From the NCBI GenBank assembly GCA_021205365.1, contig JAJPXP010000010.1, positions 73,876 through 116,869 of the forward strand: DNA of 42,994 nucleotides, in the 5' to 3' direction. Positions 26,431-34,383 of the stretch are shown one piece after another. The first letter of the stretch is position 1. Each line of letters begins with the position of its first letter. The DNA comes from Clostridia bacterium (lineage in GTDB: Bacteria > Bacillota > Clostridia > Oscillospirales > Butyricicoccaceae). Made by a program: the position numbers and the translations under genes. The notes beneath the pieces were generated by a model. It had not been told where the DNA came from, did not search any database, and worked only from the letters and a program-made list of their open reading frames with translations.

Positions 26431-27023
26431 AATTTGTTTTCGCATCACACAATAAGGGTAAAATACAGGAAGTAAAGGATATTCTGGGGCCACTTGGGAT
26501 TGAGATAGAAGCAATTCCAGAGGATTTCCCGGAAATTGAGGAAGACGGCGCATCGTTTGAGGAAAATGCAAAAATCAAGGCGCGTGCGGTTTGCCAGGCA
26601 ACCGGACTGCCTGCTGTGGCAGATGATTCCGGCCTGACGGTAGATGCACTGGATGGGTTTCCGGGAATCCATTCTGCACGTTGGGCAGGACCGGAGGCAG
26701 ATGCACATGACCGTAACCTGCTGCTGCTGGAAAAGATGCTGCAGGTGCCGGATGGGCAGCGCGGCGCAGATTTTGTCTGCGTGGCGGCCTGCGTCTTCCC
26801 GGATGGCAGAGAACTGGCTGTGCGCGGCCAATGCCGTGGAACAATCCTCGGTGAGGAGCACGGAACCGGCGGCTTCGGCTATGACCCGATTTTCTGTGTG
26901 CCGGAATATGGCTGCACCTTTGGTGAGCTGGAACAGGACGTCAAAAATTCGATTTCGCATCGTGCACGTGCCTTTACTGCACTGGGCAGTGCACTGCGTA
27001 CACAATTAGAAGAAGGAGAATAA
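26427..27023 (+). CDS. rdgB: XTP/dITP diphosphatase (RdgB/HAM1 family)
   Basis: Hydrolyses dITP, XTP and ITP to monophosphates and so keeps deaminated purines out of DNA and RNA. The product has 198 residues. Family motifs: FASHNKGKIQEVKDIL at the N-terminus, the catalytic region VADDSGLTVDAL, GIHSARWAG, and the C-terminal HGTGGFGYDPIF and SHRARA (substrate-binding His-Arg). ATG at 26427 overlaps the rph stop (ATGA). yhbY starts four bases after the stop, behind AGAAGGAG. Confidence 0.96.
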   Translation: MKFVFASHNKGKIQEVKDILGPLGIEIEAIPEDFPEIEEDGASFEENAKIKARAVCQATGLPAVADDSGLTVDALDGFPGIHSARWAGPEADAHDRNLLLLEKMLQVPDGQRGADFVCVAACVFPDGRELAVRGQCRGTILGEEHGTGGFGYDPIFCVPEYGCTFGELEQDVKNSISHRARAFTALGSALRTQLEEGE

Positions 27024-27027
27024 TACC

Positions 27028-27327
27028 ATGCTGACAAGCAAGCAGCGTGCACGCTTACGTGCCATGGCAAATACCCTCAATGATACCGTACTGATCGGCA
27101 AGGAAGGCATCACCGATGCTGTGATTGCACAGACCGAGGAGGTATTGGAAAAGCATGAGCTGATTAAAATTAAAATTTTGGAAACCGCAATGATGACCCC
27201 GCGGGAAGCGCAGGGAGTTCTGTGTGAAGAGCTGGATGCAGAGCCGGTACAGTGTATTGGCACCAAGGTTGTCATTTTCCGCGTTGCCCGTGAACCGGAT
27301 AACCGGCATATCAATCCGAACGCATGA
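27028..27327 (+). CDS. yhbY: Ribosome assembly RNA-binding protein YhbY (CRS1-YhbY domain)
   Basis: A single CRM domain of 99 residues that binds pre-ribosomal 50S particles. Visible features: LTSKQRARLRAMA at the N-terminus, VLIGKEGITDAV (the GxxG loop region shifted in this family), and IGTKVVIFRVAREP at the end. A good SD (AGAAGGAG) lies inside the end of rdgB. nadD overlaps the stop by four bases. yhbY next to nadD is a common pairing in low-GC Gram-positives (yqeI-nadD-yqeK-rsfS). Confidence 0.95.
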   Translation: MLTSKQRARLRAMANTLNDTVLIGKEGITDAVIAQTEEVLEKHELIKIKILETAMMTPREAQGVLCEELDAEPVQCIGTKVVIFRVAREPDNRHINPNA

Positions 27328-27920
27328 GCCGGATTGGAATTATGGGCGGAACCTTCAATCCGCCGCATAACGGACATGTACATGCCGCAAGGCAGGCCGC
27401 CCAAACGCTGCAATTTGATAAGCTGCTGCTGATACCAGATAATGTACCGCCGCATAAGGCCATGCCGCAAGGCTCTGCCAGCAGTGAGCAGCGGCTGGAA
27501 ATGACCCGCAGGATGGCGAAGCTGGTTCCGGGCGCAGAGGCCTCTGATATGGAACTCAGGCGCGGCGGCAGGAGCTACACGGCGGATACCCTGCGCAGGC
27601 TGACAGCGGACAATCCCGGGAGTACGTTGTATTTCATCATGGGGACGGATATGCTGCTGACATTGGACAAGTGGCGGGAGCCGGAAACCATCTGTGCGCT
27701 GGCTTCTCTTGCTGTCATTGCACGGGATGAAGCAGACCGGGATGCCATTGCACAAAAGGCTGTATGGCTAGAGAAAACATGGCAGGCGCATGTGGAAATT
27801 GTGGACTGTCCGGCGCTGCCGGTATCATCCACGGAGGTGCGTGCTGACCGGGAACGGTGCCGCGATATGGTTCCGGAGGAGATTTTTGCTTATATTGAAC
27901 AGCAGGGACTGTATTTTTAA
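27324..27920 (+). CDS. nadD: Nicotinate-nucleotide adenylyltransferase
   Basis: Makes deamido-NAD from nicotinate mononucleotide and ATP. The product has 198 residues. Nucleotidyltransferase HxGH motif in GGTFNPPHNGHVHAA, the loop IPDNVPPHK, IMGTDMLLTLDKWREP, and the SSTEVR (ISSTxIR-type) motif near the C-terminus. The ATGA overlap with yhbY implies coupled translation. yqeK starts 64 bases after the stop. Confidence 0.97.
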   Translation: MSRIGIMGGTFNPPHNGHVHAARQAAQTLQFDKLLLIPDNVPPHKAMPQGSASSEQRLEMTRRMAKLVPGAEASDMELRRGGRSYTADTLRRLTADNPGSTLYFIMGTDMLLTLDKWREPETICALASLAVIARDEADRDAIAQKAVWLEKTWQAHVEIVDCPALPVSSTEVRADRERCRDMVPEEIFAYIEQQGLYF

Positions 27921-27984
27921 AGATCAAGGGGAAACGTGCATGGGAGAGCATACACTTCCGTGCACATACAGAACGGAGGATAAC

Positions 27985-28557
27985 ATGCTTTATGATGATG
28001 AAATGAGAAGAGATATCCTTTCCCGCCTGTCAGGATACCGGCTGAAGCATACGCTTGGCTGTGAAAAGGCTGCACGGCAGCTGGCACAAAAATATGGCGC
28101 TGATGAAGAGAAATGTGCGTTTGCCATGCTGCTGCATGATATTACGAAGAACTTTTCTCAGGAAGAGCAGTTGAACTTGTGCGAAAAATACGGTATAATA
28201 CCCAATGATGTCGAAAAAACAGAATGGAAGATGCTGCATGGAAAAACAGCAGCCGCCATTGCGGCAGATGTCTATGGCGCACCGCCGGATGTGACGCATG
28301 CCATCGCATACCACACGACTGGCTGTGCAAATATGACACTGCTCGACAAGATTGTTTATATGGCGGATTACATAGAAGAAACGAGAAGTTTTGACGGCGT
28401 AAAAACAGCGCGAAAGCTGGCTGCCAGAAATCTGGATAAGGCACTGCTGTATGGGCTCAATGCATCCCTGCGTGAACTGGTCCACCGCGGCAAGCTGATT
28501 CATATCGATACCGTTCTGGCAAGGAACTGGCTGCTGGAAAATACAGAAATAAGATAA
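27985..28557 (+). CDS. yqeK: HD-domain phosphohydrolase YqeK (Ap4A hydrolase, symmetrical)
   Basis: YqeK enzymes split diadenosine tetraphosphate into two ADP and thus limit this stress nucleotide. The product has 190 residues. HD-domain ligands appear in order: YRLKHTLGCEKAA, LLHDITKNF (HD), MLHGKTAAAIAADVYG, AIAYHTTG and DKIVYMADYIEE, with the family end SLRELVHRGKLIHIDTVLARN. ATG at 27985 has GGAGG five bases upstream and gives the usual YqeK length; an in-frame ATG at 27940 (AAGGGG eight bases upstream) would add 15 residues. It lies in the nadD-yqeK-LCP-rsfS order. Confidence 0.92.
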   Translation: MLYDDEMRRDILSRLSGYRLKHTLGCEKAARQLAQKYGADEEKCAFAMLLHDITKNFSQEEQLNLCEKYGIIPNDVEKTEWKMLHGKTAAAIAADVYGAPPDVTHAIAYHTTGCANMTLLDKIVYMADYIEETRSFDGVKTARKLAARNLDKALLYGLNASLRELVHRGKLIHIDTVLARNWLLENTEIR

Positions 28558-28589
28558 AATATATGCGGGTATGATGGGACGATGGATGC

Positions 28590-29729
28590 ATGAAAAAGAA
28601 AAAGAATAGGGCGCCGTATGGAGTCCTGAAGGTTCTGGTTGTAATTGCGGCAGTATGCATAGTAGGATATTTTGCTTTTTGTTACTGGGTCAATGCTTCC
28701 GGCTCGCTGGCGAGCAGCATACCAGACTTGGAAGATGTGGATCAGGGTTCTGCCATTGTCGTGGACGGCGTTGGACGGCGCGACGGTGTATTTTCGCTGT
28801 TTATCGGTGCCACAGATGAGGATGAAACCCGTACAGATTCCATGATGGTAATGGTATTTGATACCAATAACCATAGGGCGGATATCATTAATATCCCGCG
28901 CGATACACTGGTAGACTGTGAACGTACCGGTGCAGGACGCAAAATCAATGCCGCATATGCTTCCGGGATTGATGAAATGCTGGATGAAGTCAGCACCGTC
29001 ATCGGCTTCCGTCCGGATAAGTATGTCGTTGCCAATTTTGATGGCATTGCAGAGATTGTAGATGTCATCGGCGGCGTAGACTATGATGTCCCGTTTGATA
29101 TGTCCTATCATGACGCGTCTCAGGACCTTTCGATTGAGTTTAAAAAGGGCGAACAGCATCTGGATGGCCAGCAGGTTGTCGAATACCTGCGCTGGCGCCA
29201 TAATGACGACGGCACCGGCTATGACGACGGTGATATCGGACGTGTAACCAAGCTGCAGGATTTCCTTGTTACCGTGGGAAATGCTGTTCTGTCCCCGAGC
29301 AATGTATTAAAAGTCCCGGCGATTGCATCCGCTGTTTCCAATAATGTAGAGACTGATTTGACCACCTCCCAGATCCTGTGGCTCGGTATGCAGGGCATGC
29401 GGATGGATATGCAGGAGGATGTCAGCATGCAGACGCTGATCGGCGATTCTGCAATGGTCAACTTTGGAGAAAGCATCTGGTTCTATATTCTTGATGAGGA
29501 TATGATTGTCGACCAGATCAATGAAACCTTTAACCCGTATGCTTATCCGCTGAGCACAGCGAACTTCAGCATTGTCACACCGGAAACCTATGGCATTTAC
29601 AGCAAAAACTGGCTGAATGAGAAGGCAGTCCGATATGCAGGCTATGAGAAGAACAACACAGCAGGCAGCGGCGAAACTTCCACTTCGGATGATGACGGCG
29701 AAGAACAAATCTATTTTGATGATGACTAA
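28590..29729 (+). CDS. LytR-CpsA-Psr (LCP) family cell-wall glycopolymer ligase
   Basis: LCP proteins attach teichoic acids or capsular polymers to peptidoglycan outside the membrane. The product has 379 residues: short basic cytoplasmic N-terminus, one membrane segment (about 11-33), then the LCP domain with DETRTDSMMVMVFD, IINIPRDTLVDC (Arg of the phosphate-binding site), KINAAYASG, VIGGVDYDV and YLRWRHNDDGTGYDDGDIGR. The last about 30 residues are Ser/Thr/Asp/Glu-rich and probably disordered. The SD before ATG 28590 is weak (GATGGGA). Insertion of an LCP gene between yqeK and rsfS is frequent in Clostridia. Confidence 0.93.
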   Translation: MKKKKNRAPYGVLKVLVVIAAVCIVGYFAFCYWVNASGSLASSIPDLEDVDQGSAIVVDGVGRRDGVFSLFIGATDEDETRTDSMMVMVFDTNNHRADIINIPRDTLVDCERTGAGRKINAAYASGIDEMLDEVSTVIGFRPDKYVVANFDGIAEIVDVIGGVDYDVPFDMSYHDASQDLSIEFKKGEQHLDGQQVVEYLRWRHNDDGTGYDDGDIGRVTKLQDFLVTVGNAVLSPSNVLKVPAIASAVSNNVETDLTTSQILWLGMQGMRMDMQEDVSMQTLIGDSAMVNFGESIWFYILDEDMIVDQINETFNPYAYPLSTANFSIVTPETYGIYSKNWLNEKAVRYAGYEKNNTAGSGETSTSDDDGEEQIYFDDD

Positions 29730-29783
29730 GGCGTATTGGAAAAGTCGGAATCTTTTGATTTTTCCGATAGGGCCTGAAGATAC

Positions 29784-29806
29784 TTCCAACTCTGAAAAGA
29801 GTGGAA
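29784..29806 (+). promoter_or_regulatory. GNRA-capped hairpin before the rsfS SD
   Basis: TTCCA and CTCT (29784-29793, one bulged A) pair with AGAG and TGGAA (29798-29806) around a GAAA tetraloop, four bases before GGAGG (29811-29815). There is no T-run, so it is not a terminator. Confidence 0.4.
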
Positions 29807-29825
29807 ATAAGGAGGCGTTTTGAAT

Positions 29826-30185
29826 ATGCCAAACGATACAACAAGAACCTATATCAAAGCCATGGTACAGGCTTTGGACAGCAAAAGAGGCGAGGACATT
29901 CAGGTGCTCAAGGTTGGCGACCTGACATCCATTGCTGAATATTTTGTTATCTGCACAGCAAACAGCACCACCCAGGTAAAGACACTGGCAGACGAAGTGG
30001 AATTTCGCCTGAAAACAGATTATCAGGTGGTACCGCACCATATTGAAGGACATGATTCCGCAAGCTGGATTCTGCTTGACTACGGCTTTGCACTGGTGCA
30101 TGTATTTTTGGAGACTGCACGTGATTTCTACAGCCTGGAAAAGCTGTGGAAGGATGCAGCTGCAATTCCGGCAGACGAGCTATAA
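29826..30185 (+). CDS. rsfS: Ribosomal silencing factor RsfS
   Basis: Binds ribosomal protein uL14 and blocks subunit joining when nutrients are low. The product has 119 residues. Conserved: KRGEDIQVLKVGDLTSIAEYFVICTA, then GHDSASWILLDYGFALVHVF and the end FYSLEKLWKDA. ATG at 29826 is ten bases from GGAGG; the in-frame TTG at 29820 is only four bases away. It is the last small gene of the nadD-type cluster, with leuS 51 bases downstream of its stop. Confidence 0.95.
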   Translation: MPNDTTRTYIKAMVQALDSKRGEDIQVLKVGDLTSIAEYFVICTANSTTQVKTLADEVEFRLKTDYQVVPHHIEGHDSASWILLDYGFALVHVFLETARDFYSLEKLWKDAAAIPADEL

Positions 30186-30236
30186 GCAATCATTTTTCGC
30201 ATATATAGATCTAAATATAGATGGGAGCCATTGAAA

Positions 30237-32762
30237 TTGGAAAAATACAATTTTAAATCCATTGAAGCAAAGTGGCAGAAGACCTGGGAGGATAAGCAGG
30301 CCTTTGCTGCAACAACCGATTACACCAAGCCGAAGTTTTACGCGCTGGTTGAGTTTCCGTATCCGTCCGGCGCTGGCCTGCATGTAGGACATCCGCGTTC
30401 CTATACTGCTCTGGATATCGTTGCCAGAAAGCGCCGTATGCAGGGCTATAATGTCCTGTATCCGATGGGCTGGGACGCATTCGGCCTGCCGACGGAGAAC
30501 TTTGCAATCAAGAACCACGTGCATCCGGCAGAGGTTACGAAGAAGAATGTAGCACGCTTTAAGAGCCAGCTGAAGGCGCTAGGCCTGTCCTTTGACTGGA
30601 GCCGTGAGATCAATACCACAGATCCGAACTACTACAAGTGGACCCAGTGGATTTTCCTGCAGCTGTTCAAAAAGGGCCTTGCCTATAAGAAGGAAATGGC
30701 TGTTAACTGGTGCACCAGCTGTAAATGTGTACTGGCAAACGAAGAGGTTGTCAACGGCGTTTGTGAGCGCTGCGGCAGCGAAGTCATCCGCAAGGACAAG
30801 AGCCAGTGGATGCTGAAGATCACAGAGTATGCGCAGCGTTTGATCGATGACTTGGATGATGTGGATTATATCGACCGCGTCAAGACCCAGCAGCGCAACT
30901 GGATTGGCCGTTCAACCGGCGCTGAGGTTGATTTTACTACCACAGAAGGCGATATTCTGACCATTTATACCACACGCCCGGATACCCTGTTCGGTGCGAC
31001 CTATATGGTTATCTCCCCGGAGCATCCGATGGTGGAGAAGTGGGCGGACAAGTTGGCCAATATTGATGCCATTCGCGCTTACCGTGATGAAGCAGCCCGC
31101 AAGTCCGACTTTGAGCGCACGGAGCTGGTAAAGGACAAGACTGGCGTGAAGCTGGATGGCGTTCGTGCAATCAATCCGGTTAACGGTACGGAAATCCCGA
31201 TTTTTGTATCGGACTACGTCCTGATGAGCTACGGCACCGGTGCGATCATGGCTGTACCGGCACATGATGAGCGCGACTGGGCATTTGCAAAGAAGTTTAA
31301 CCTGCCGATTATTGAGGTTGTGAAGGGCGGCAATGTGCAGGAAGCTGCATTTACCGACTGTGCAACCGGTATCATGGTAAATTCCGGCTTCCTGGACGGC
31401 ATGACCGTAGAGGAAGCAAAGAAAGCGATTACAGACTTCCTGACCGAAAAGGGTGTTGGTCATGCGAAGGTAAATTATAAGCTTCGCGACTGGGTATTCT
31501 CCCGCCAGCGCTACTGGGGCGAGCCGATTCCGCTGGTGCACTGTGAAAAGTGCGGCTGGGTAGCAATCCCGGAATCCGAGCTGCCGCTGGAGCTGCCGAA
31601 TGTAGATTCCTATGAGCCGACAGATGACGGCGAATCCCCGCTGGCACCGATGACGGACTGGGTTAATACAACCTGCCCGTGCTGTGGCGGCCCGGCAAAG
31701 CGTGAGACAGATACCATGCCGCAGTGGGCTGGTTCTTCCTGGTACTTCCTGCGCTATATGGACCCGGACAACAATGACGCCCTCGCTTCCAAGGAAGCTC
31801 TGGAATACTGGGGACCCATTGACTGGTATAACGGCGGTATGGAGCATACGACACTGCATCTGCTGTATTCCCGTTTCTGGCATAAGTTCCTGTATGACAT
31901 CGGCGTAGTGCCGTATAAGGAGCCGTATCAGAAGCGTACCAGCCATGGCATGATTCTGGGCCTGAATCCTCATAGCTTTGAGAATCAGGATGAAAAGACC
32001 AAGAAGGACCTGATTGCGAAGTATGGCGATGAAAAGGGCGCAAAGCAGTATCTGAGAGAAAAGTTCGGCGAGATGGCAGACCACCCGGTTGTCAAGATGT
32101 CCAAGTCTCTGGGCAATGTTGTAAATCCGGATGATACCATTGATGAATATGGCGCAGATACCATGCGTCTGTACGAGATGTTCATCGGCGACTTTGAAAA
32201 GTCTGCTGCATGGTCGCAGAAGGCAATCAAGGGCTGCCGCCGGTTTATTGAGCGCGTATGGCAGCTGTTTGACAAGGTACAGCCGGGTGATGCATACAGC
32301 AAGGAAAACGAAGTTGCAATGCACCGTACCATCCAGAAGGTGACAGAGGATATCGAAAGCCTGAAGATGAATACAGCGATTGCACAGATGATGACCCTGC
32401 TGAACCAGCTGTCTGATAAGGGTGTCAACCGTGCAGAGTATAAGACCCTGCTGGTTCTGCTCAATCCGTTCGCTCCGCATGTGACCGAAGAGCTGTGGCA
32501 GATGCTGGGTGAAACCGATCTGCTGAGCCTGCATACCTGGCCGGAATTTGATGAAAAGAAGACCGTAGAGGATTCCATCCAGATTGCCGTACAGGTAAAT
32601 GGCAAGGTAAAGGGCAAGGTAATGCTGCCGCTGGATTGCCCGAAGGACGATGCACTTGCCATTGCTATGGCAGATGCCAAGGTACAAAATGCCATTGCGG
32701 GCAAGAATGTAGTGAAGTCCATCGTTGTACCGAATAAAATTATCAATCTCGTTGTCAAGTGA
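30237..32762 (+). CDS. leuS: Leucyl-tRNA synthetase
   Basis: Charges tRNA-Leu. The product has 841 residues, a class I synthetase of bacterial type. HIGH-type motif in [15 protein letters not shown] near residue 40, a zinc-ribbon ([13 protein letters not shown]...CERCGSEV), the CP1 editing domain (about 215-410, with [13 protein letters not shown] and [14 protein letters not shown]), and the KMSKS motif in VKMSKSLGN. The start is most likely TTG at 30237, nine bases after GGGAG (30223-30227); the in-frame TTG at 30231 is only three bases away. It follows rsfS with no visible T-box or terminator and is probably transcribed with it. Confidence 0.96.
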   Translation: MEKYNFKSIEAKWQKTWEDKQAFAATTDYTKPKFYALVEFPYPSGAGLHVGHPRSYTALDIVARKRRMQGYNVLYPMGWDAFGLPTENFAIKNHVHPAEVTKKNVARFKSQLKALGLSFDWSREINTTDPNYYKWTQWIFLQLFKKGLAYKKEMAVNWCTSCKCVLANEEVVNGVCERCGSEVIRKDKSQWMLKITEYAQRLIDDLDDVDYIDRVKTQQRNWIGRSTGAEVDFTTTEGDILTIYTTRPDTLFGATYMVISPEHPMVEKWADKLANIDAIRAYRDEAARKSDFERTELVKDKTGVKLDGVRAINPVNGTEIPIFVSDYVLMSYGTGAIMAVPAHDERDWAFAKKFNLPIIEVVKGGNVQEAAFTDCATGIMVNSGFLDGMTVEEAKKAITDFLTEKGVGHAKVNYKLRDWVFSRQRYWGEPIPLVHCEKCGWVAIPESELPLELPNVDSYEPTDDGESPLAPMTDWVNTTCPCCGGPAKRETDTMPQWAGSSWYFLRYMDPDNNDALASKEALEYWGPIDWYNGGMEHTTLHLLYSRFWHKFLYDIGVVPYKEPYQKRTSHGMILGLNPHSFENQDEKTKKDLIAKYGDEKGAKQYLREKFGEMADHPVVKMSKSLGNVVNPDDTIDEYGADTMRLYEMFIGDFEKSAAWSQKAIKGCRRFIERVWQLFDKVQPGDAYSKENEVAMHRTIQKVTEDIESLKMNTAIAQMMTLLNQLSDKGVNRAEYKTLLVLLNPFAPHVTEELWQMLGETDLLSLHTWPEFDEKKTVEDSIQIAVQVNGKVKGKVMLPLDCPKDDALAIAMADAKVQNAIAGKNVVKSIVVPNKIINLVVK

Positions 32763-32807
32763 GGACGGAGCAAGGTTAGGTTTTTACAATAAAAACAAAA
32801 CAATTGC

Positions 32808-32836
32808 TTGACAGTCCCCTAGTAAGGCGATATAAT
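32808..32836 (+). promoter_or_regulatory. rpsU: Perfect consensus sigma-A promoter of rpsU
   Basis: TTGACA (32808-32813), exactly 17 bp, TATAAT (32831-32836). Confidence 0.93.
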
Positions 32837-32843
32837 ATATTTA

Positions 32844-32882
32844 CGGCATTTTTGCCGGTGCATAAGCGTTTATTGGCAACGC
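32844..32882 (+). promoter_or_regulatory. Two short stem-loops in the rpsU leader
   Basis: CGGCA (32844-32848) with TGCCG (32853-32857), and GCGTT (32866-32870) with AACGC (32878-32882). They fill the leader between the promoter and the SD GGAGGGAGG. They could be a ribosomal-protein-type leader but match no motif I can name. Confidence 0.35.
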
Positions 32883-32900
32883 GCGGAGGGAGGGAAAACA

Positions 32901-33080
32901 ATGTCGGAAATCCGCGTAAAGGAAAACGAGTCTCTCGACAGCGCACTGAGAAGATTTAAGAGATCGTGCGCAAAGGCGGGTGTGCTTTCCGAGCTTCGCA
33001 AGCGTGAGCATTATGAGAGCCCGAGCGTTAAGCGCCGTAAGAAGTCCGAGGCGGCTCGCGCAAAGAGAAGAAAGTATTAA
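32901..33080 (+). CDS. rpsU: 30S ribosomal protein S21
   Basis: The frame has 59 codons plus stop. It starts [20 protein letters not shown] and ends [15 protein letters not shown], the bS21 pattern of a short N-terminal strand followed by very basic helices. GGAGGGAGG lies about eight bases before ATG 32901. bS21 binds near the anti-SD end of 16S rRNA and helps initiation. The gene stands alone between a perfect promoter and a strong terminator, which agrees with high expression. In many Firmicutes rpsU is next to yqeY; that gene is not here. Confidence 0.96.
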   Translation: MSEIRVKENESLDSALRRFKRSCAKAGVLSELRKREHYESPSVKRRKKSEAARAKRRKY

Positions 33081-33092
33081 TTACTTGCTCAA

Positions 33093-33130
33093 ACAACACT
33101 GGAATGGGAAACTGTTCCAGTGTTTTTTGC
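33093..33130 (+). terminator. Rho-independent terminator of rpsU
   Basis: AACACTGGAA (33095-33104) pairs perfectly with TTCCAGTGTT (33115-33124), followed by TTTT. Confidence 0.93.
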
Positions 33131-33376
33131 TGTCTGCGTACATATTTTGATTGACATCGGACATACTGGAATTGGAGCAGAAATCCACGGTGCGCAGGGA
33201 ATGGATTGCTGCCGCGGATCGCTTGCCCCTATGAGGAAGCCTTTTGGGGAGCATATTGCAATATCCAGCCAGCGAGAAACACCTGTACACCGGCATCCAG
33301 ACGGCATTGGAGAGCATTTTTTGAATCAATACCCGATCCGGCCTCTGTAAGCCTGAATCATGTGCCGCGGATGCGG
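33131..33376 (+). other. Gene-poor stretch upstream of a strong terminator; no recognised gene
   Basis: I find no reading frame with a good SD or a recognisable product on either strand. Short open frames in several registers (for example 33120-33350) have unlikely composition. Local self-complementary parts exist (ATATTGCAATAT near 33254-33265; GCCCC...GGGGAGC near 33223-33252). Because a 13-bp terminator follows, this may be a non-coding RNA or the remnant of a lost gene. I see no convincing promoter: TTGACA at 33151-33156 has no -10 box at the proper distance. Confidence 0.3.
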
Positions 33377-33417
33377 GAATACGGTTTCCTGTTTGTATGG
33401 GAAACCGTATTCTTTTT
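33377..33417 (+). terminator. Very strong rho-independent terminator
   Basis: GAATACGGTTTCC (33377-33389) pairs perfectly over 13 bp with GGAAACCGTATTC (33400-33412), followed by TTTTTATTT. rpsU already has its own terminator upstream, so this one serves another transcript. Confidence 0.9.
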
Positions 33418-33454
33418 ATTTCCCGCTGCAGTGGGATGTGCAGCTGCTTTTGTT

Positions 33455-33483
33455 TTGCGTTTGCGGCTGGAATGTGCTATACT
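33455..33483 (+). promoter_or_regulatory. Promoter of the 62-residue membrane protein gene
   Basis: TTGCGT (33455-33460), 17 bp, TATACT (33478-33483) with an extended -10 TGC. Confidence 0.6.
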
Positions 33484-33534
33484 TGTAACAACAACGGGCG
33501 TGATAGTTCATGTCCGGGACAGGAGGACGAGAAT

Positions 33535-33723
33535 ATGGGCAGAGCAGAAAAGTTTTTCCGTGCAATGGCATGGCTGTGTCTGGGTGTCATCATTGGATTT
33601 TTCATTTCGCCAATCAAGGAAGGTATAGACATCAGTATCTGCAGCAACAATACAGATACGGTGTTTGGCGATGATGAGGGGGACGAGGACGAAGATGAAC
33701 CGGAAGAGCTGATTCTGGAATAA
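33535..33723 (+). CDS. Small membrane protein with acidic tail, unknown function
   Basis: The product has 62 residues. A basic amphipathic start (MGRAEKFFRAM) is followed by one hydrophobic segment at about 12-30 (WLCLGVIIGFFISPI) and an acidic C-terminus (DDEGDEDEDEPEELILE). AGGAGG (33521-33526) lies eight bases before ATG 33535 and a promoter and a terminator frame it exactly, so I consider it a real gene. I do not recognise the family. The shape suggests a tail-out or YtxH-like small membrane protein, but no motif supports a function. Confidence 0.7.
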   Translation: MGRAEKFFRAMAWLCLGVIIGFFISPIKEGIDISICSNNTDTVFGDDEGDEDEDEPEELILE

Positions 33724-33742
33724 TCTTTTATGAACAGAACGT

Positions 33743-33773
33743 AAAGAACACCCAATTGCGGGTGTTCTTTTTT
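33743..33773 (+). terminator. Rho-independent terminator of the small membrane protein gene
   Basis: AAAGAACACCC (33743-33753) pairs with GGGTGTTCTTT (33760-33770), followed by TTT. Confidence 0.9.
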
Positions 33774-33782
33774 GAACAGATA

Positions 33783-33791
33783 TGATATACT
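33783..33791 (+). promoter_or_regulatory. Extended -10 promoter before the 33900 gene
   Basis: TGATATACT (33783-33791). No good -35 is present. A hairpin GCTCCC (33826-33831) with GGGAGC (33844-33849), followed by CTTTGTTTT, lies in the leader and could attenuate transcription. Confidence 0.45.
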
Positions 33792-33899
33792 ACATTTGTT
33801 CAGGAGAACATAATTTGTTGAAAAAGCTCCCTTTGTGGACTGGGGGAGCCTTTGTTTTGACAGTCCGAAGCGAAAAAACAGGAAGAGAGACAGGTTTTT

Positions 33900-34280
33900 A
33901 TGAGCAAGAAGAATAAAAACAAAAGAGAGGCTGACGGTATATGGGTCAGCGATGAACGCCGCATCACGGAGGAATGTAAGCAGGTCTATCCGGCGATCTA
34001 CAAGCTGCAGCGGGTTGTCTTTATCATTACTGCAATTGTCTGGATTGTGACGCTGCTGGCGCCGACGGTATTCAAGCGTGTGATTCCCAGCTATGCCGCG
34101 TGGGGCGGAACCTTCGAGAATGTGACGCTGGTGCTGGCGCTTGTCATGCTGGTTGTATATATTATTTCCAATTATTTCTGGCAGAAGAAAATGGAAAAAT
34201 TCCGCGAGAAGTACGAAATTCAGAAGTACAAAAAGCAGCAGGAGGCTGCAAAGCGGAAGCGTGCGGGAAAGAAGCAATAA
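33900..34280 (+). CDS. Two-pass membrane protein of unknown function
   Basis: The product has 126 residues. A charged N-terminus of about 35 residues is followed by two hydrophobic segments (VVFIITAIVWIVTLLAPTVF at about 39-58 and VTLVLALVMLVVYIISNYF at about 75-93) and a strongly basic, helical C-terminus with many Lys, Gln and Glu. Both ends are therefore predicted to be cytoplasmic. ATG at 33900 has only a weak purine-rich SD (GGAAGAGAGACAGG). I do not recognise the family. A terminator follows at once, so it is not part of the dpa operon. Confidence 0.65.
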   Translation: MSKKNKNKREADGIWVSDERRITEECKQVYPAIYKLQRVVFIITAIVWIVTLLAPTVFKRVIPSYAAWGGTFENVTLVLALVMLVVYIISNYFWQKKMEKFREKYEIQKYKKQQEAAKRKRAGKKQ

Positions 34281-34284
34281 AAGG

Positions 34285-34318
34285 AGATCTGATCTCAGGA
34301 ATGGGGTCAGATTTTTTC
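34285..34318 (+). terminator. Rho-independent terminator after the 33900 gene
   Basis: ATCTGATC (34287-34294) pairs with GGGTCAGAT (34304-34312, with a G-T pair), followed by TTTTTTC. Confidence 0.75.
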
Positions 34319-34333
34319 TTTTGCCCCGAAAGT

Positions 34334-34360
34334 GTCAATTCCATTGCTTCTGCATAGAAT
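34334..34360 (+). promoter_or_regulatory. Possible sporulation promoter of dpaAB
   Basis: CATAGAAT (34353-34360) resembles the CATA-type -10 box of mother-cell sigma factors; GTCA (34334-34337) could be the -35 but the spacing is short for sigma-E. In Bacillus the dpa operon is under sigma-K. The position fits a start near 34367, just before the SD. Confidence 0.3.
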
Positions 34361-34383
34361 GGAGCAGGGAAGGGGGAAGGGCA

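Noticed and set aside
30186-30236. T-box riboswitch upstream of leuS
   Set aside because: The gap to rsfS is only about 50 bases, too short for a T-box leader, and has no specifier or antiterminator structure.
30912-32687. Minus-strand open frame of about 590 codons inside leuS
   Set aside because: Same reasoning: antisense to conserved leuS, no recognisable domain, no start signals.
33120-33350. Possible 76-codon gene after rpsU
   Set aside because: It starts within the T-tract of the rpsU terminator, has no SD, and its composition (many His, Pro, Cys) is typical of a chance frame.
33821-33862. Hairpin GCTCCC...GGGAGC in the leader of the 33900 gene as a riboswitch
   Set aside because: Only one short stem is visible and no known aptamer signature; it may be a weak attenuator at most.
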